Assembly (NCBI GenBank): GCA_954871525.1
Contig: OX940860.1
Span: 56,470,724-56,534,723, forward strand
Source of the DNA: Parietaria judaica
Taxonomy: Eukaryota > Streptophyta > Magnoliopsida > Rosales > Urticaceae
Direction of reading: 5' to 3'
Length of the DNA stretch: 64,000 bases
Shown piece after piece: positions 45,822 through 56,601 of this stretch. Every line of letters starts with the position of its first letter. Position 1 is the stretch's first letter. Below the pieces are notes generated by a model, which saw only the letters and a list, made by a program, of their open reading frames with translations, ran no database searches and was not told where the DNA came from. Position numbers and translations under genes: made by a program.

Positions 45822-48800
45822 CTAAAAAGAAAATGAGCAAAGAGCTCCAGGCTGGACGCATTCACTACGAACGGTGTCGGTCGGGATCTCATCTCGCGGG
45901 ATCGGCTCAGTCAGGGTCGGTTCGGCGGGGTCGGTCTCATTCGGGGTCGGCACGGTCGGGGTCTTCTTGGTCGGGGTCGGCACATTCAGGGTCGACTCAG
46001 CTGGGGTCGGCTCGGAGAGGATCGTATCAAGCTCCTGAAGCTCTGAAGAATCGGTGTTGGTCGGATGATCGACCTGAAAGACTTCTTGATCTGCAACATC
46101 AACATCTCCTGTCAATTTTTGCTCGGGGGAGAGGACTGGAGAATCCACCACAGGTGTCGGTTGCCCGGCTAAGACAGCCTCATATTCCTCCTGATCTTCC
46201 TTGAGGACCTTCAGGTCTCCCTCAAAATTGGTTAGCTTGCTAGAAATGACCTTACCAACTAGCTCCAAATTGCCCTTGTCCTAGTTAAGGAGCTTGGTAT
46301 CATAGGCAATCTTCTGGTGGTGGGCGATCACAGCCTCCCTCTGAGCCACGCGCTTCCGGTACTTGTGCCTGACAGCCTTGGTCGCCGCCTTCTCGACAGA
46401 AACTTCCTCCCTGGCCCTCGCCAGCGCTTCGAGAATGCACTCATGATTCACTCTCAGCACGGCTAACTCCCCACGTGACTCGTTTAGGTTGTTCTCGGCT
46501 CAGCCCAAGGCAGCGTCGGAGGAAGTAAGCATGCCAATGGCCTTGTTCTCAGTAGCTAAGGCCTCAGACACCATGGTGGAGGCATTGGAAAGTTTCTGCA
46601 GGAGATCAATCTCGGTGATCTCCAACGCCTTGATCCTGGCGTCCTTCTTGCCAATTTGGCGCTTCAGCTTGGTGACCTCAAGCTTTTGTGCGGCCAGCTC
46701 CCTAGAGGTCTTCTCGAGCTCGGCATTCACCCGAGCAAGTTCCTTCCGCTTTTTCACTAGCTTGGCCTTCACCCTTTCGCCTCGGAGGCAGCTAGCTTCT
46801 TCTTGAAGCCCTTGATCGTGCCCTCATGTTTGAGCATCAGATCATTAGCGCACGCCCTCAACTGTCACAACGCAAAAAAGGCTACTAACAGGAGCAAAGA
46901 AATATGGCACCTAGTTTACCTTAGCTTGCAAGAAAGCCATACTGTTGTATTCTCGAGGATGGGAGATAGCATTATCCTTCACGCGAGGTAGCCCCTTGCT
47001 CGTCAGCTGCTTCATCAAGTTCCCAGCAACTTTGGGAGCATCGTGGAGACTTTTTTCCCCATACCAAGCCATGCCGGCTGTCGTCCTGATCTCATTCTGA
47101 TAACCGGAGCCGCTAGTCCTGGCAAGAACAACCTCACGAGCAGGATTCTCCACCCGCTGGTTGGAATAATCCCTGGTCGATTCGCGGTTCCGACCCGCAG
47201 TCTTCTTGGAGGAAGTCCTGGAGTTCCCAGAACCATAGCCCTTGCTGAGGACTTGGTCTTACTAAAGCGAGCCCCCTCAGAAGTAGGCCTGTCCCCTTTC
47301 GGAGCAGGCTTGTCCCCCTTCGACTTCTTATGAGCAGCCTCCTCCTCGGCGGAGCGAACCCTTTTTCCTTGGCCAGGGGAACCAAAGGTCTCAACCGCAG
47401 CAGGAGCAGATGAAATCATCTGCTCGGGAGTGCCCGTCGTCGGCAAAACAGGGTCCTAATTAGAGAGATTGACAAAATCCCTCTCAGCGATGGCCCTCGC
47501 AGCCTCCCGCTCAGCTTTCGACTGAGCAGTCCTCTCTGGGATCTGCTCGGTAGGAACCTCTAGCCTGGGGGTAATTGGGCATCCCCCACTGGGCTGATCG
47601 GGAGCCACCCTTTGAGATCCACCCTCCGCGGGAGCTTCTCCACCCCGACCAGGCTGGTCGGAATGGGAGGAACTCCCACACCCTTAACGATCGATCTCCT
47701 TGCCTTTGGATGAAGACCCCTTGGCGGCTGCCCGTTGTTGCCTCAGCTCCCGGTACGATGGCTTTGAATCCATGTTTACAAGGAAGACCGCATTAGAAAA
47801 TAAGTTCTCTTTAAAAATCCAGCCCGAACACAAAAGCCAATCTTTCCCGAAAAACTTACCTTTAACTTCGAGCAAACCCTCGTTGGAGTCCTGAGAAAAA
47901 TCTTGCTCGAACTCCTCGAAAGTGTTTTGAGGACCGGAGGGCCAAAGACCAGCAACAATGAACCTCTCTTCAGTGAACTCTTTCCAATCCACACTCTCCC
48001 CGGGGAACAAAACCTAGTTGCGCGCCTTCCAAGCGTCAGTGATCGGAACCGACCTGACTTTCTGGGACTTCTTATCTGAAACACATAACAAAGCCATTCA
48101 GTACAAAGCCCGAACACGAATACAAACAGAAAATCAAAAGATTACCTATCTCGTGAATCTACTTATTCACATAACTATCCCAGGTACCAAAAACTTCTGG
48201 GCAAGGCTTAAATAAAAAGTATCTATCCTGCCACCCCATCATCCTTGTTCGGGATACCCGTGATAAACTCTCCTTTCTTCCTAACAGAAATATAGAACCT
48301 ACCCAAGGCCCTAGAATTTTTCTTGGTCGAAATGACCGTGAGAAGATCGTACAAAGACAAACGATGGCTAAGCTCGTGGCACCGAACAAGATATGCATAC
48401 AAGATCCTATACGAGTTCGGGCTCAACTGTACGAGAGAAATGTCTATTTGAAGCAAATATCTAAGAATCGGCTTCGGAATAGGAAACCTAAGGCCACAAT
48501 CACTAAAAATCTCTCAAAAACACAGATCCAGTCCCCATCGACTGTGTCTGCGAATTCGTTCGAGCTCGGAACCCGAAGAGGCACTGACTCAGGAATATCA
48601 TACTCAGCCCTCAGCCTAGGAATGTCACTCTCAGTGAGCCTAGTTCTAGGGGAAGAAGTTAGACGGAACTCCGAGACCAGAACTGGCTCTTTTCCCTTAA
48701 GCATTCGTTTTTTCCCAAAGGAAAGCCTAGAAAAACTAAAAACCCAGAAACTCAAAGCAAAAACCAAAAATCCAAGCCAAACCCTACAAAAAATATCCAA
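45822..48800 (-). pseudogene. Spliced antisense ORF of the Tat element (putative gypsy-type transposon domain)
   Basis: Minus-strand coding remains run from 48800 (start MDIFCRVWLGF, or MLKGKEPV a little inside) to 45822. The N-terminal part contains RLRAEYDIPESVPLRVPSS, SPNSYRILYAYLVRCHEL and FYISVRKKGEFITGIP, the pattern of the plant Transposase_28 (putative gypsy type transposon) domain. It is followed by a Lys-rich linker (GKRVRSAEEEAAHKKSKGD), a coiled coil (KKRKELARVNAELEKTSREL) and an acidic Pro/Thr repeat tail. Introns with GT-AG ends are visible at 48076-48145 and 46862-46919. Frameshifts near 48450 and 48230 and several stops (for example near 46280 and 47458) break it. Such extra ORFs are known in Tat elements; the role is unknown. 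Confidence 0.7.
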
Positions 48801-49477
48801 TCCTGCTTAAACTGGTCGAAACAAAGAAATAAGGCCTAAAAAGTAAGAGACAAATGCAAGAACAGAACATGAGAAAACCTAAGAAGCGTGAAGAAGATAC
48901 GAAGGCTCAACAATGGCAAAAAGCTCTGAGTTTGTTTCTCTCTCTAAGTGCGAGAAATGAAGATAGAGGAAGAAGAGGAGTTTAAATAAGAGAAAGGAAG
49001 AGCGGTTACCTGGAACTCAAAGAAGCGCACCGAGCAGAGTGAAGAGACACTGATTGGACCTCATCAATGACAATACACGAGTGTTTTATACTCGCCAACC
49101 TTCTCATCCAACGGACGAGATTAAACCCCTGCTCGGGCCACGTCAGCATGAAGATTGACATAGCCGAGTCAGAGAGAATTCCAAGAGATTATTCTCTTCA
49201 AAACCCGGGCAGAGCGCCATATGGCAATAACTGCTCCTGCCCAAATTTCGAACTCATTTAAAAAAAATTCAAAAATGTCAGCTCGGTCCCTGAAGTGTGT
49301 GATATTATCATAAAAACAGTTATTATGTCCCCCAATTAATTTGATTTTGTGGCATAAGTTATGAAAGTTTCTGAAATCGCAAATTTAATTAATTTTCATC
49401 ATGAATTTTTATATGATTATATCAACATTAATACTATAAATAATACTTCATATTTTTTTTTATAGTAGGGGGCTAAC

Positions 49478-50314
49478 TGTTGATGTGTAAATTCGTCCTG
49501 TATTTGGAACGATAAGGTCATTAATTAAATTTACGGTCCAAGTAATTTAAGAACAAAGTTATGAGTATAATTAAATATTCATGCATAAATGGTCCTTTGA
49601 AAGATTCAAGTAAAAGCCCAAAAGAGATCCGAGTAAAGCCCAGGCCCGACCAAGCACCTCGGTCCAAGAGACAAAGCTCATTTCAGGCAGAAATTGCCTG
49701 AAAGAAACCCAAGCAAGAACACAGCTCCAACAATAAAATTCGAGCAAGAGCGCAACGTCAGCAAGAATACCCGAGCAGAACAAGTCAAGAGCTCCATTCA
49801 AATTCTCCAAAGCTCGACAAGGAAAATGGCCACGACCAAAATTCAAACTCCCACGACCCTAAGTCAAAGTCCACCATCGCGCGATTCTCTCAAGTTGTGG
49901 CCACGTGTAAGCTCGGCAATGAGTCAAGCCCCGAACTCGGAGCCACTACTAACGTCCACTAATATCCCCAACAGGCAGAATTTGGAGGCCTATAAAAGAA
50001 GAAGAGCAACTCCATTTCACGAACGCAAGCATCCACCCTGAGAGAAAAGTGTCTGTGAGATTTATATTTTCGGAGTGTTTATTCTTTCTTTTGTATCATC
50101 TCAGAATCGGCTTGTTGTTCTGATTGATCTTTCTTTCAAAATCAATAAACTTATAGAGGACGTAGTCAACTACCACATTGAGACGAACCTCTCTAAAAAA
50201 ACCTTGTGTTTTTTGTTGCTTTATTTTTATTATTGTCATCGTCATAGTATTAACGACGCGGAGGTCAATATCCACGATCATTTAGCAAATTCAAATCAAA
50301 ATCGCACACACATA
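49478..50314 (+). repeat. Tat element 3' LTR, 3'-truncated
   Basis: Starts TGTTGATGTG after a purine-rich TAGTAGGGGGC tract. It matches the 5' LTR until CACACACATA at 50314, then switches to unrelated sequence about 40 bases before the expected CATCAACA end. 48801-49477 is the element's 3' non-coding region. Confidence 0.9.
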
Positions 50315-51300
50315 GTGGGTATAAATACCTATAGTGGTTAATGACCTAATGGACTTTTGGGCTTAGTGAATGGGCCTAAACCCATTAGGTCATTATTAAT
50401 TAATTTTTATAATGAATTAATATTCTCATAATTAATTTACGAGCACTTGTGGGCCCGTCACCAAATATTGTAGTCGGGTTGGACCCGGAAAGCCCGATGG
50501 AGTCAAATCCCGATTCGGGCATTTCCTACAATCTCCCACTTACACGAATGTACCGGGATATGATATCTCCTCTTGCACATTCATGCACAGATAAGATCAT
50601 TGGTGAAGTCGGGATTAGATATCTCCTCTTGCATCGCCATGATCATATCTGCCTCATGCTCCAATGTCGCAATTGAAACTCTTTTTCGTTGCGAATTCGT
50701 CATCGTACTCCATTTCCTCTTGCGAGTTCGGTGTGACTCCATAGGATTTTCTAGTGTTGGCCGCATATTCAAAGTCTTGAAGAAGTGAGTGGTCTCTAAC
50801 TAGGCATCGCTCCCCCCAATCTACTAAAATGCGTTGACCCATGATGTAAAGTTAATAATAAACCATTATGGTTTTGCTGATGTATGAACTTCTAAAATGA
50901 CTTATTCCTTCTTCATCTTTACTACTCGGAATAGGACATAGACCATGGTTTGGCATGTCTGTTATGTCGAGTTCATGTTTCTTGTTTGAGATAAGAGTAT
51001 TGAACAACCAAGTTAAAACTATTTTAACTTGTATGTGGCCACATATTTCTGATACTCATATCCTTCAGGAGGCCCTGATTGTATTACCCTAAATTATTTA
51101 GGGAGATGATTGTTTTCTTGAATTTCCATTTCACCCTACAAAGTTTGCAATATGCCCAAAAGCAGATTTTATGACTTTCCTGTTACGGGAAGCATTTGAC
51201 TACAATCAAATCATGCCTCTCACTAGGTCGTGGACTCATGGTTCTTCTCAAACATCAAAATCTTTCAAAACTACTCTAGAGTACTCAGTGTCCCCTTATT
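50315..51300. mobile_element. Copia-like LTR debris
   Basis: CTACAATCTCCCACTT at about 50530 and TTAAATGCCACATGAGTCCC near 51310 are words I associate with plant copia LTRs. No ends, TSD or coding are visible. Confidence 0.35.
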
Positions 51301-51354
51301 TACATAAGGTTAAATGCCACATGAGTCCCCTTATTGACAAAAACAGAAGACACT

Positions 51355-51493
51355 AAAATAGACCTTTTCTCTACAGTATCTGATTGCATCGTCGAGAGTT
51401 CTTTTGATATCATGCTTGAATTCGAAACCCAAATCAACGAGCTTCTTTGACAAGAGCGTGAGACACGAGCAATTTTTATAGTTGTTTTGCAAG
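51355..51493 (-). pseudogene. Terminal-exon fragment of a DFR/anthocyanidin-reductase-like gene
   Basis: After a strong acceptor (ttttttttcag) on the minus strand the frame reads LSKKLVDLGFEFKHDIKRT then LDDAIRYCREK. This is the SSKKL..LGF.FKY....D.AI..C.EK pattern at the C-terminus of plant NADPH-dependent reductases related to dihydroflavonol reductase. No upstream exon of the gene is recognisable within 2 kb, so it is a fragment. Confidence 0.45.
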
Positions 51494-51739
51494 CTGAAAA
51501 AAAAAACAACGACATCAAAAGGGAAAAACAGAAAGTAGACGAAAATGGGAATAAAGATCATAATTGACTCTGTGATCTTTACGTAGAGTTTCCAGGTATT
51601 TGGAAGAGACCAATTCTGAGAAGATCTTGAATTTTTCCGGTTCGAATGAACAATTTTATCTCCCTTTGGCCTCAAGATGTTCAAATATAAAAATGTGGGC
51701 CCTGCAACAACATCCACGTGTACTAAATCTAACCTCATG

Positions 51740-52500
51740 AGAGAACTGGACCCACGTTTTGTACTTGAAAGGTTGACGATAAATTTGAGTATCTTAGAAC
51801 AATCGGACGAGCAAGTAGCCGGCGATTACACCGAATAATATTATTAATTATTATTTACGAATAATATCTAGCCGAATGATAAAGTATTATTTACAATTTT
51901 TATCTTGTTTATGGATTAGTTTTGAAAGAATTATCACACATAAAATTAACTTTCAAAAAAATTAATTAATTTATAATTAAAAAATAAAATATATTATATT
52001 CGGATCAGGTCGGGTCGGATCAGATGAAGTCCGACCCATTGGGTTACCCGGCTTGGGCTAGAGCCATTACCTTTGCCAAGCGTGGGCTGCTGTCTAAATG
52101 ACAGCCCCAGCCCATACGCATGTGGGCCCGGCTGAGTCTCGGTCTTCGGCCTCCTGGGAAGATTAAAAGCAATCAAATACTAAAATATAGGTATTTTGTT
52201 TATGATCATTTGATTACAAGCAGAGAGTTAAATGCTAACACTTTGGTTAGCTTATTTTTTTTTTTAATTTCTTACACAGTTCAAATATGGTTATGAGTAT
52301 TATGCTTGCAAGTAATGCACATGTATTTGCTTCTCACAATAATTTATTTGAGTTCGTTTTTATCAGTCGTTATCTGAAATAAGAGATATTAGACTATCAA
52401 GTATGCATTATGTTCTGATTTTTTGAAATGATTGTATATTAAAATAACGTACCTCGCGGAAAATTTCCATGTTTAATTTCCTTTGCACTTTTTTTTTTTT
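51740..52500. other. AT-rich spacer with a short GC-rich island
   Basis: A GC-rich island at 52000-52150 (GGGTCGGATCAG, GGGCCCGGC) shows no coding pattern. Nothing else seen. Confidence 0.5.
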
Positions 52501-52505
52501 AATGC

Positions 52506-53735
52506 AGATTCGCTTTAAATTTGGTGTTTCAAATAACTTTTTGAAGGGTTTCTTGAAGATCCGTTCGAGGATTGTTGCATATCTAAAATTAAGGTTAGTC
52601 AATGCACTAGATTTTATGGTTTTGAGTTTTGATTGTGATATGTTTATCGGAGAATCACTATGGCGGGTAAGCTTCATGTTTCATTACTGTTATAAATAAT
52701 CTTTTGTGCATTCTTTTCCCTTTTTTGTTTCTTTCTCAAAGCTCTTGACTTTAGAATTCAATTTATATGAGTTTGTTGTCGCTTTTTGATTGTCTCACTT
52801 TTGGTTTGTTGATAAATTTGCTTTACTACCAGTTTTTGAATGTTCAAGTCTCTTCAGGTTACTATTGCCATGACACTTCATAGTCTCTTGAATCTGTTTG
52901 ATTTTTGGTCAGGATGTGTATGTGATCTAAGTATATTTTATATTTATAATGTATGCGTGATATGTACTGCCATATATGTTTCATGTTTGATGCACGTTTA
53001 TGTTCACTTAATGCGCAAGTATACCGAACTACGAGTACTATCAATTGATTTTGTGTTTTTGTTTCTACCAATTTTGGTTTCTTCCAGGGTGTTTTCTACT
53101 TATTTGTGATTTGTTTTTTTGGTAGTGTTTTGGTTCTCGTTACTTTAAAAAAAATGCCTCGTTAAAATATTCAAGAGTAGCCACCTTTCTTAAGTACCTT
53201 AGGCTTATTAAAGTAGTAGGATTGTCATCTCAAATATGCAAGTAATCGCTTTTATGATCGGTTTTCAGCAGTGCTGCATTCATGGCATTCTTTTTAGGAA
53301 ATATATGAAGTATCCATGAACAATAAGGTTAAAGCTTTAGTTTATCGCCCTAAATTGTGAAGTGTAATAGATGCAGTGAGGATGGAATGTGTGATGGTCA
53401 ACCTCAGTCAAGGAAATAAAAGTGCTCTTGGAAGATTTACATTACTGGTAATTATCATCCTTTTGATATGTGTATGTATATAAAAGGAAAACAACGTGTA
53501 AGATCATTTCCTCTCTATCTCTTCTGTTCTCACGTTTATATTCATATGTTAATCTATCTATTTATTTTATAACACAATATGTTTTTCTTTTTTTCGTTAA
53601 AGAGGTAGACGGTGGACAACAACATCAACGTGACTCTTTCGTGGAGGCGGTGATGGTGTTGCTGCGTGCTATAGATGTTAGCAGACAACTTCTCCAACGG
53701 CGACCCACCTTCTACGGATCGAATCTCATGTGAGT
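52506..53735 (+). other. Exon-like stretches of unknown origin
   Basis: aatgcag followed by RFKFGVSNNFLKGFLKIRSR up to a gttagtc donor (52506-52592), an exon-like piece ending GGCGG|gtaagc near 52668, and an open stretch at 53607-53730 (VDGGQQHQRDSFVEAVMVLL). They may be pieces captured by the Helitron that ends at 55594. No product is recognised. 53736-55183 is AT-rich without genes. Confidence 0.15.
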
Positions 53736-54346
53736 TTTTTTTTAAAATTATTTATTAGGATTTATTAAAAGCGAGAATTTAAATATTTATTTTTAAAAAT
53801 CCATACGAGTTTGCTTTGCGTTTTAGTCTTATTGTTCTCTGACTACTCTTATTTCGAAGACTCATTCAACCCCTACGCTCAACGTTTACTCCTACCAAAC
53901 GACGTGATGACCAATTTGCATATTTGTGAGGTATTTGCTTTTACAACTGTATGTAAGGTTTTGTTTTGTTTTTAATCATTTTATAAACATGTAATATTTA
54001 CAGTATTTTATTTTTATTTTTTTATTTTTTATGTATGTTAGCTTTCAATGTATTGACTTATCATTCCACATGTTCACAATGTCAAATATGCAGAAGTGCA
54101 AAAATAAAGGTGTTGAGTGTTGCTAGGGGTGGCGACCCAATTGCCATCAAGGTCACATAATAAAATATATTCTTACTTTTTCTTTTTAGTTTCTATGTAA
54201 TATTTTGAAATATTTTTTTGAAGCTATTTTAATATAGGTGGTTTATATAGTTTAATACTTTAATTCAATAAATAAATGAAAAGCTCAATTTTTACTTTCA
54301 ATTTAACACATTCACATTGATTTCTTATCTATGCTTATTCATTATC

Positions 54347-54348
<2 letters not shown>

Positions 54349-54379
<31 letters not shown>
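54349..54379. repeat. TAA microsatellite
   Basis: About nine AAT/TAA units. The preceding A|TCTATAATAATA could also be read as a Helitron 5' start for the end at 55594. Confidence 0.8.
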
Positions 54380-54380
<1 letters not shown>

Positions 54381-55183
54381 TATTATTATAGTTGAGTTTT
54401 TTTTGCTAACGTCAATTTATATTTCTCTCGACGTTAGATGATATGAAGTTATAGGTGATAATTATATTTTTTTTAGCAAATCTTTAAGATTTTCTTTAAT
54501 AAAAAGTGTTTATACATGTTTGATGGTTTAAAACGATCTCGACATGCAATACGTTTCTTACGACAGACTATAGATTCTCGAATTCTCAATCTTTTTACAA
54601 AACTAACATCAAGAAGGCGCTTTTAACTCTCACTTCTAATCGGTTTTAGAGTATTCACTTTTTGTTGTATATTATTTTCGTAAATGAAAAACAGAAAACA
54701 AGTAAGCAATGTTGTTTCTAGCCAAACAAAATCAAATTTGAAACCTCTTTACTCTTTTTTCTCATCCATAATTATGTTACATAATAATTTAGTGGTAATT
54801 GAATTTATATAAAGAAAAAATTATATCATATTGCGACACTATGTTGTACATTCTCAAGTTTTCCATTTATCTACATTTTTAGGTTGTGCATGCTCATAAG
54901 CAACTTGCATGATTAGGTATTTAAAAGTGTTGCTATTAAACTGACAGTAAAAAAATTAAATAAAAAATAAATAAATCTCTTTTTAACTTTGTTAGTTTTT
55001 AATTTAGGATAAAAAATAATTATAATTTTAAATTTTAGTCTTCTCACGATTGCTATAAAATATTGAAATTTATCCGATAAATAATATTTTAGAACAATAA
55101 ATTACGCTTACACGTACAAAATTTACACAAATTAAAAAAAAATTAAAACTTGCATCCAATTTTTATAATTTATATTTTTATGC

Positions 55184-55202
55184 CACCGCGCGAAGCGCGG
55201 TG
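55184..55202 (+). other. Perfect Helitron-type 3' hairpin without CTAG end
   Basis: CACCGCGC-GAA-GCGCGGTG, an 8-bp stem and 3-nt loop like Helitron A. The next 15 bases contain no CTRR, so the terminus was lost or mutated. Confidence 0.6.
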
Positions 55203-55558
55203 CCATATAAATTTAAAACTTGCATCCATATTTGAATGTATATGCAATCAATAATAAATTTACCAAAATATTCGTAACACCTTTTTATAATTATTTCTTA
55301 ATGAGTAACATAATTATTTATTGATTTCATTTATTCCATGAAGTTGTTTATAGTACGAATATTTTGGAAATAAAATAATAATTTATAGTTTGAATATGCA
55401 ATTAGAGATTTAGAGTATTAAAAACGCTTTGCGTTACTGAAAAAGAAATATTCCTATTATTTTTTTTATAGTGAATGTCATAATTTTATTTTAATTGAAT
55501 TTATCAAAGATAGATATGTTGGATATATTTGTTTAAAATTATAAACTTCATTTTCTAC

Positions 55559-55594
55559 TACCGCGCACAGCGCACAGCCCGGGAAATCCACTAG
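55559..55594 (+). mobile_element. Helitron C 3' terminus
   Basis: A GCGC-rich imperfect hairpin (CCGCGCACAGCGCACAG), a short spacer and CTAG at 55591-55594 followed by T. The end matches the CCACTAG|T of Helitrons A and B. The 5' end is not fixed. 55595-55877 holds no gene. Confidence 0.5.
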
Positions 55595-55877
55595 TTAAAC
55601 TAATACATTGACCACCCTATGGATAAAAGTGTCATTTAAACAGTGTGCTCCTATTTATGTCCTATATTCGAATCCTCTTAGACTAAAAATGATTATCTTG
55701 AAATAAGAGTAGACAATACGCATAATGTAATAATAATAAAAAAATTGTACTATAATAAACATGCCTAGTCAGACCATATTTCTTTTAAAGTGAAATTCAG
55801 TTGTGCTCAAATAGAACTTATGATGTCGAAACATGTATTACAATATATGTGGACCGGTTAAAACATTGGTTCGTGCC

Positions 55878-56542
55878 TGTTAAGGTCGGATCCGGTTGGA
55901 TCCCTCTTAACACTATGAAAGCCTTGAAGGTCGACGAGTAGAGACCATGAGGCGGATCCCCGAACGCGAACAGGACCCAACGAGGAGAGTCGACGACACC
56001 GAGACCCGACGAGGAGAGTCGACGACACCAAGACCCGACGAGAAAGAGTCGAAGAGAATCTGGCGAGACGAGAGGTTCTGACACTATCGACAGTGACTGA
56101 TGGGACAAGTATTTAATGCTTAAGGCTTCGATGGGACGAGCATTAAATGCTTGAGCACGCCGCGATGGGATGAGCATTAAATGCTTGAGCACGCCGCGAT
56201 GGGATGAGCATTTAATGCGGCCACCTCGGAGGTAACCTAGTGGACTCGAACCACGTGAAAGAGGATGCACGAGGCTTTTGCCAGACATATGGGGGGACGA
56301 GCCGATGAGACTCCGATAAGAGCGGGAAAATTGGCCTATAAAGGGGGGAGAAACTTATGTAAGAAGGGGGGACTCATTTTGAGAGAGGAGGAGAGAAATA
56401 GATCAATACTTATTAGAGAGAAATACAACACATCAATACAGAAATCACCATATTTTCCTAGCTAATAAACGGAAGGAACCGAGCTCTCCATTTTAAGAAC
56501 AAGAATAATCTTGTGATTGAGCTGTACGAAATGCCCTTAATA
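55878..56542 (+). repeat. 5' LTR (665 bp)
   Basis: Starts TGTTAAGG and ends CCTTAATA, one base from the exact complement CCTTAACA, so the terminal CA has mutated to TA. Contains short repeats with GATGGGATGAGCATT (56100-56215) and a TATA-like CCTATAAAGGGG at about 56336. Confidence 0.85.
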
Positions 56543-56557
56543 GTTTGGCGCCCACCG
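56543..56557 (+). promoter_or_regulatory. Primer-binding site
   Basis: GTTTGGCGCCCACCG directly after the LTR. Confidence 0.8.
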
Positions 56558-56601
56558 ATAGGCTCAGTTTCTTTCTATCGCAGAGCTAGGAAATCGAAAG
56601 A

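Larger units (their letters stand above)
38723..50314 (+). mobile_element. Old Tat-lineage Ty3/Gypsy element (11.6 kb)
   Basis: LTRs at 38723-39577 and 49478-50314. A PBS follows the 5' LTR. Then come decayed gag-protease-RT, gag-pol type plus archaeal-type RNase H, and integrase, followed by 40-bp tandem repeats and an antisense gene. Dual RNase H and an extra antisense ORF downstream of pol mark the Tat lineage. The LTRs differ by many substitutions and an insertion (near 49850), so the copy is old. The 3' LTR lacks its last 40 or so bases, so no TSD can be checked. Confidence 0.92.
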
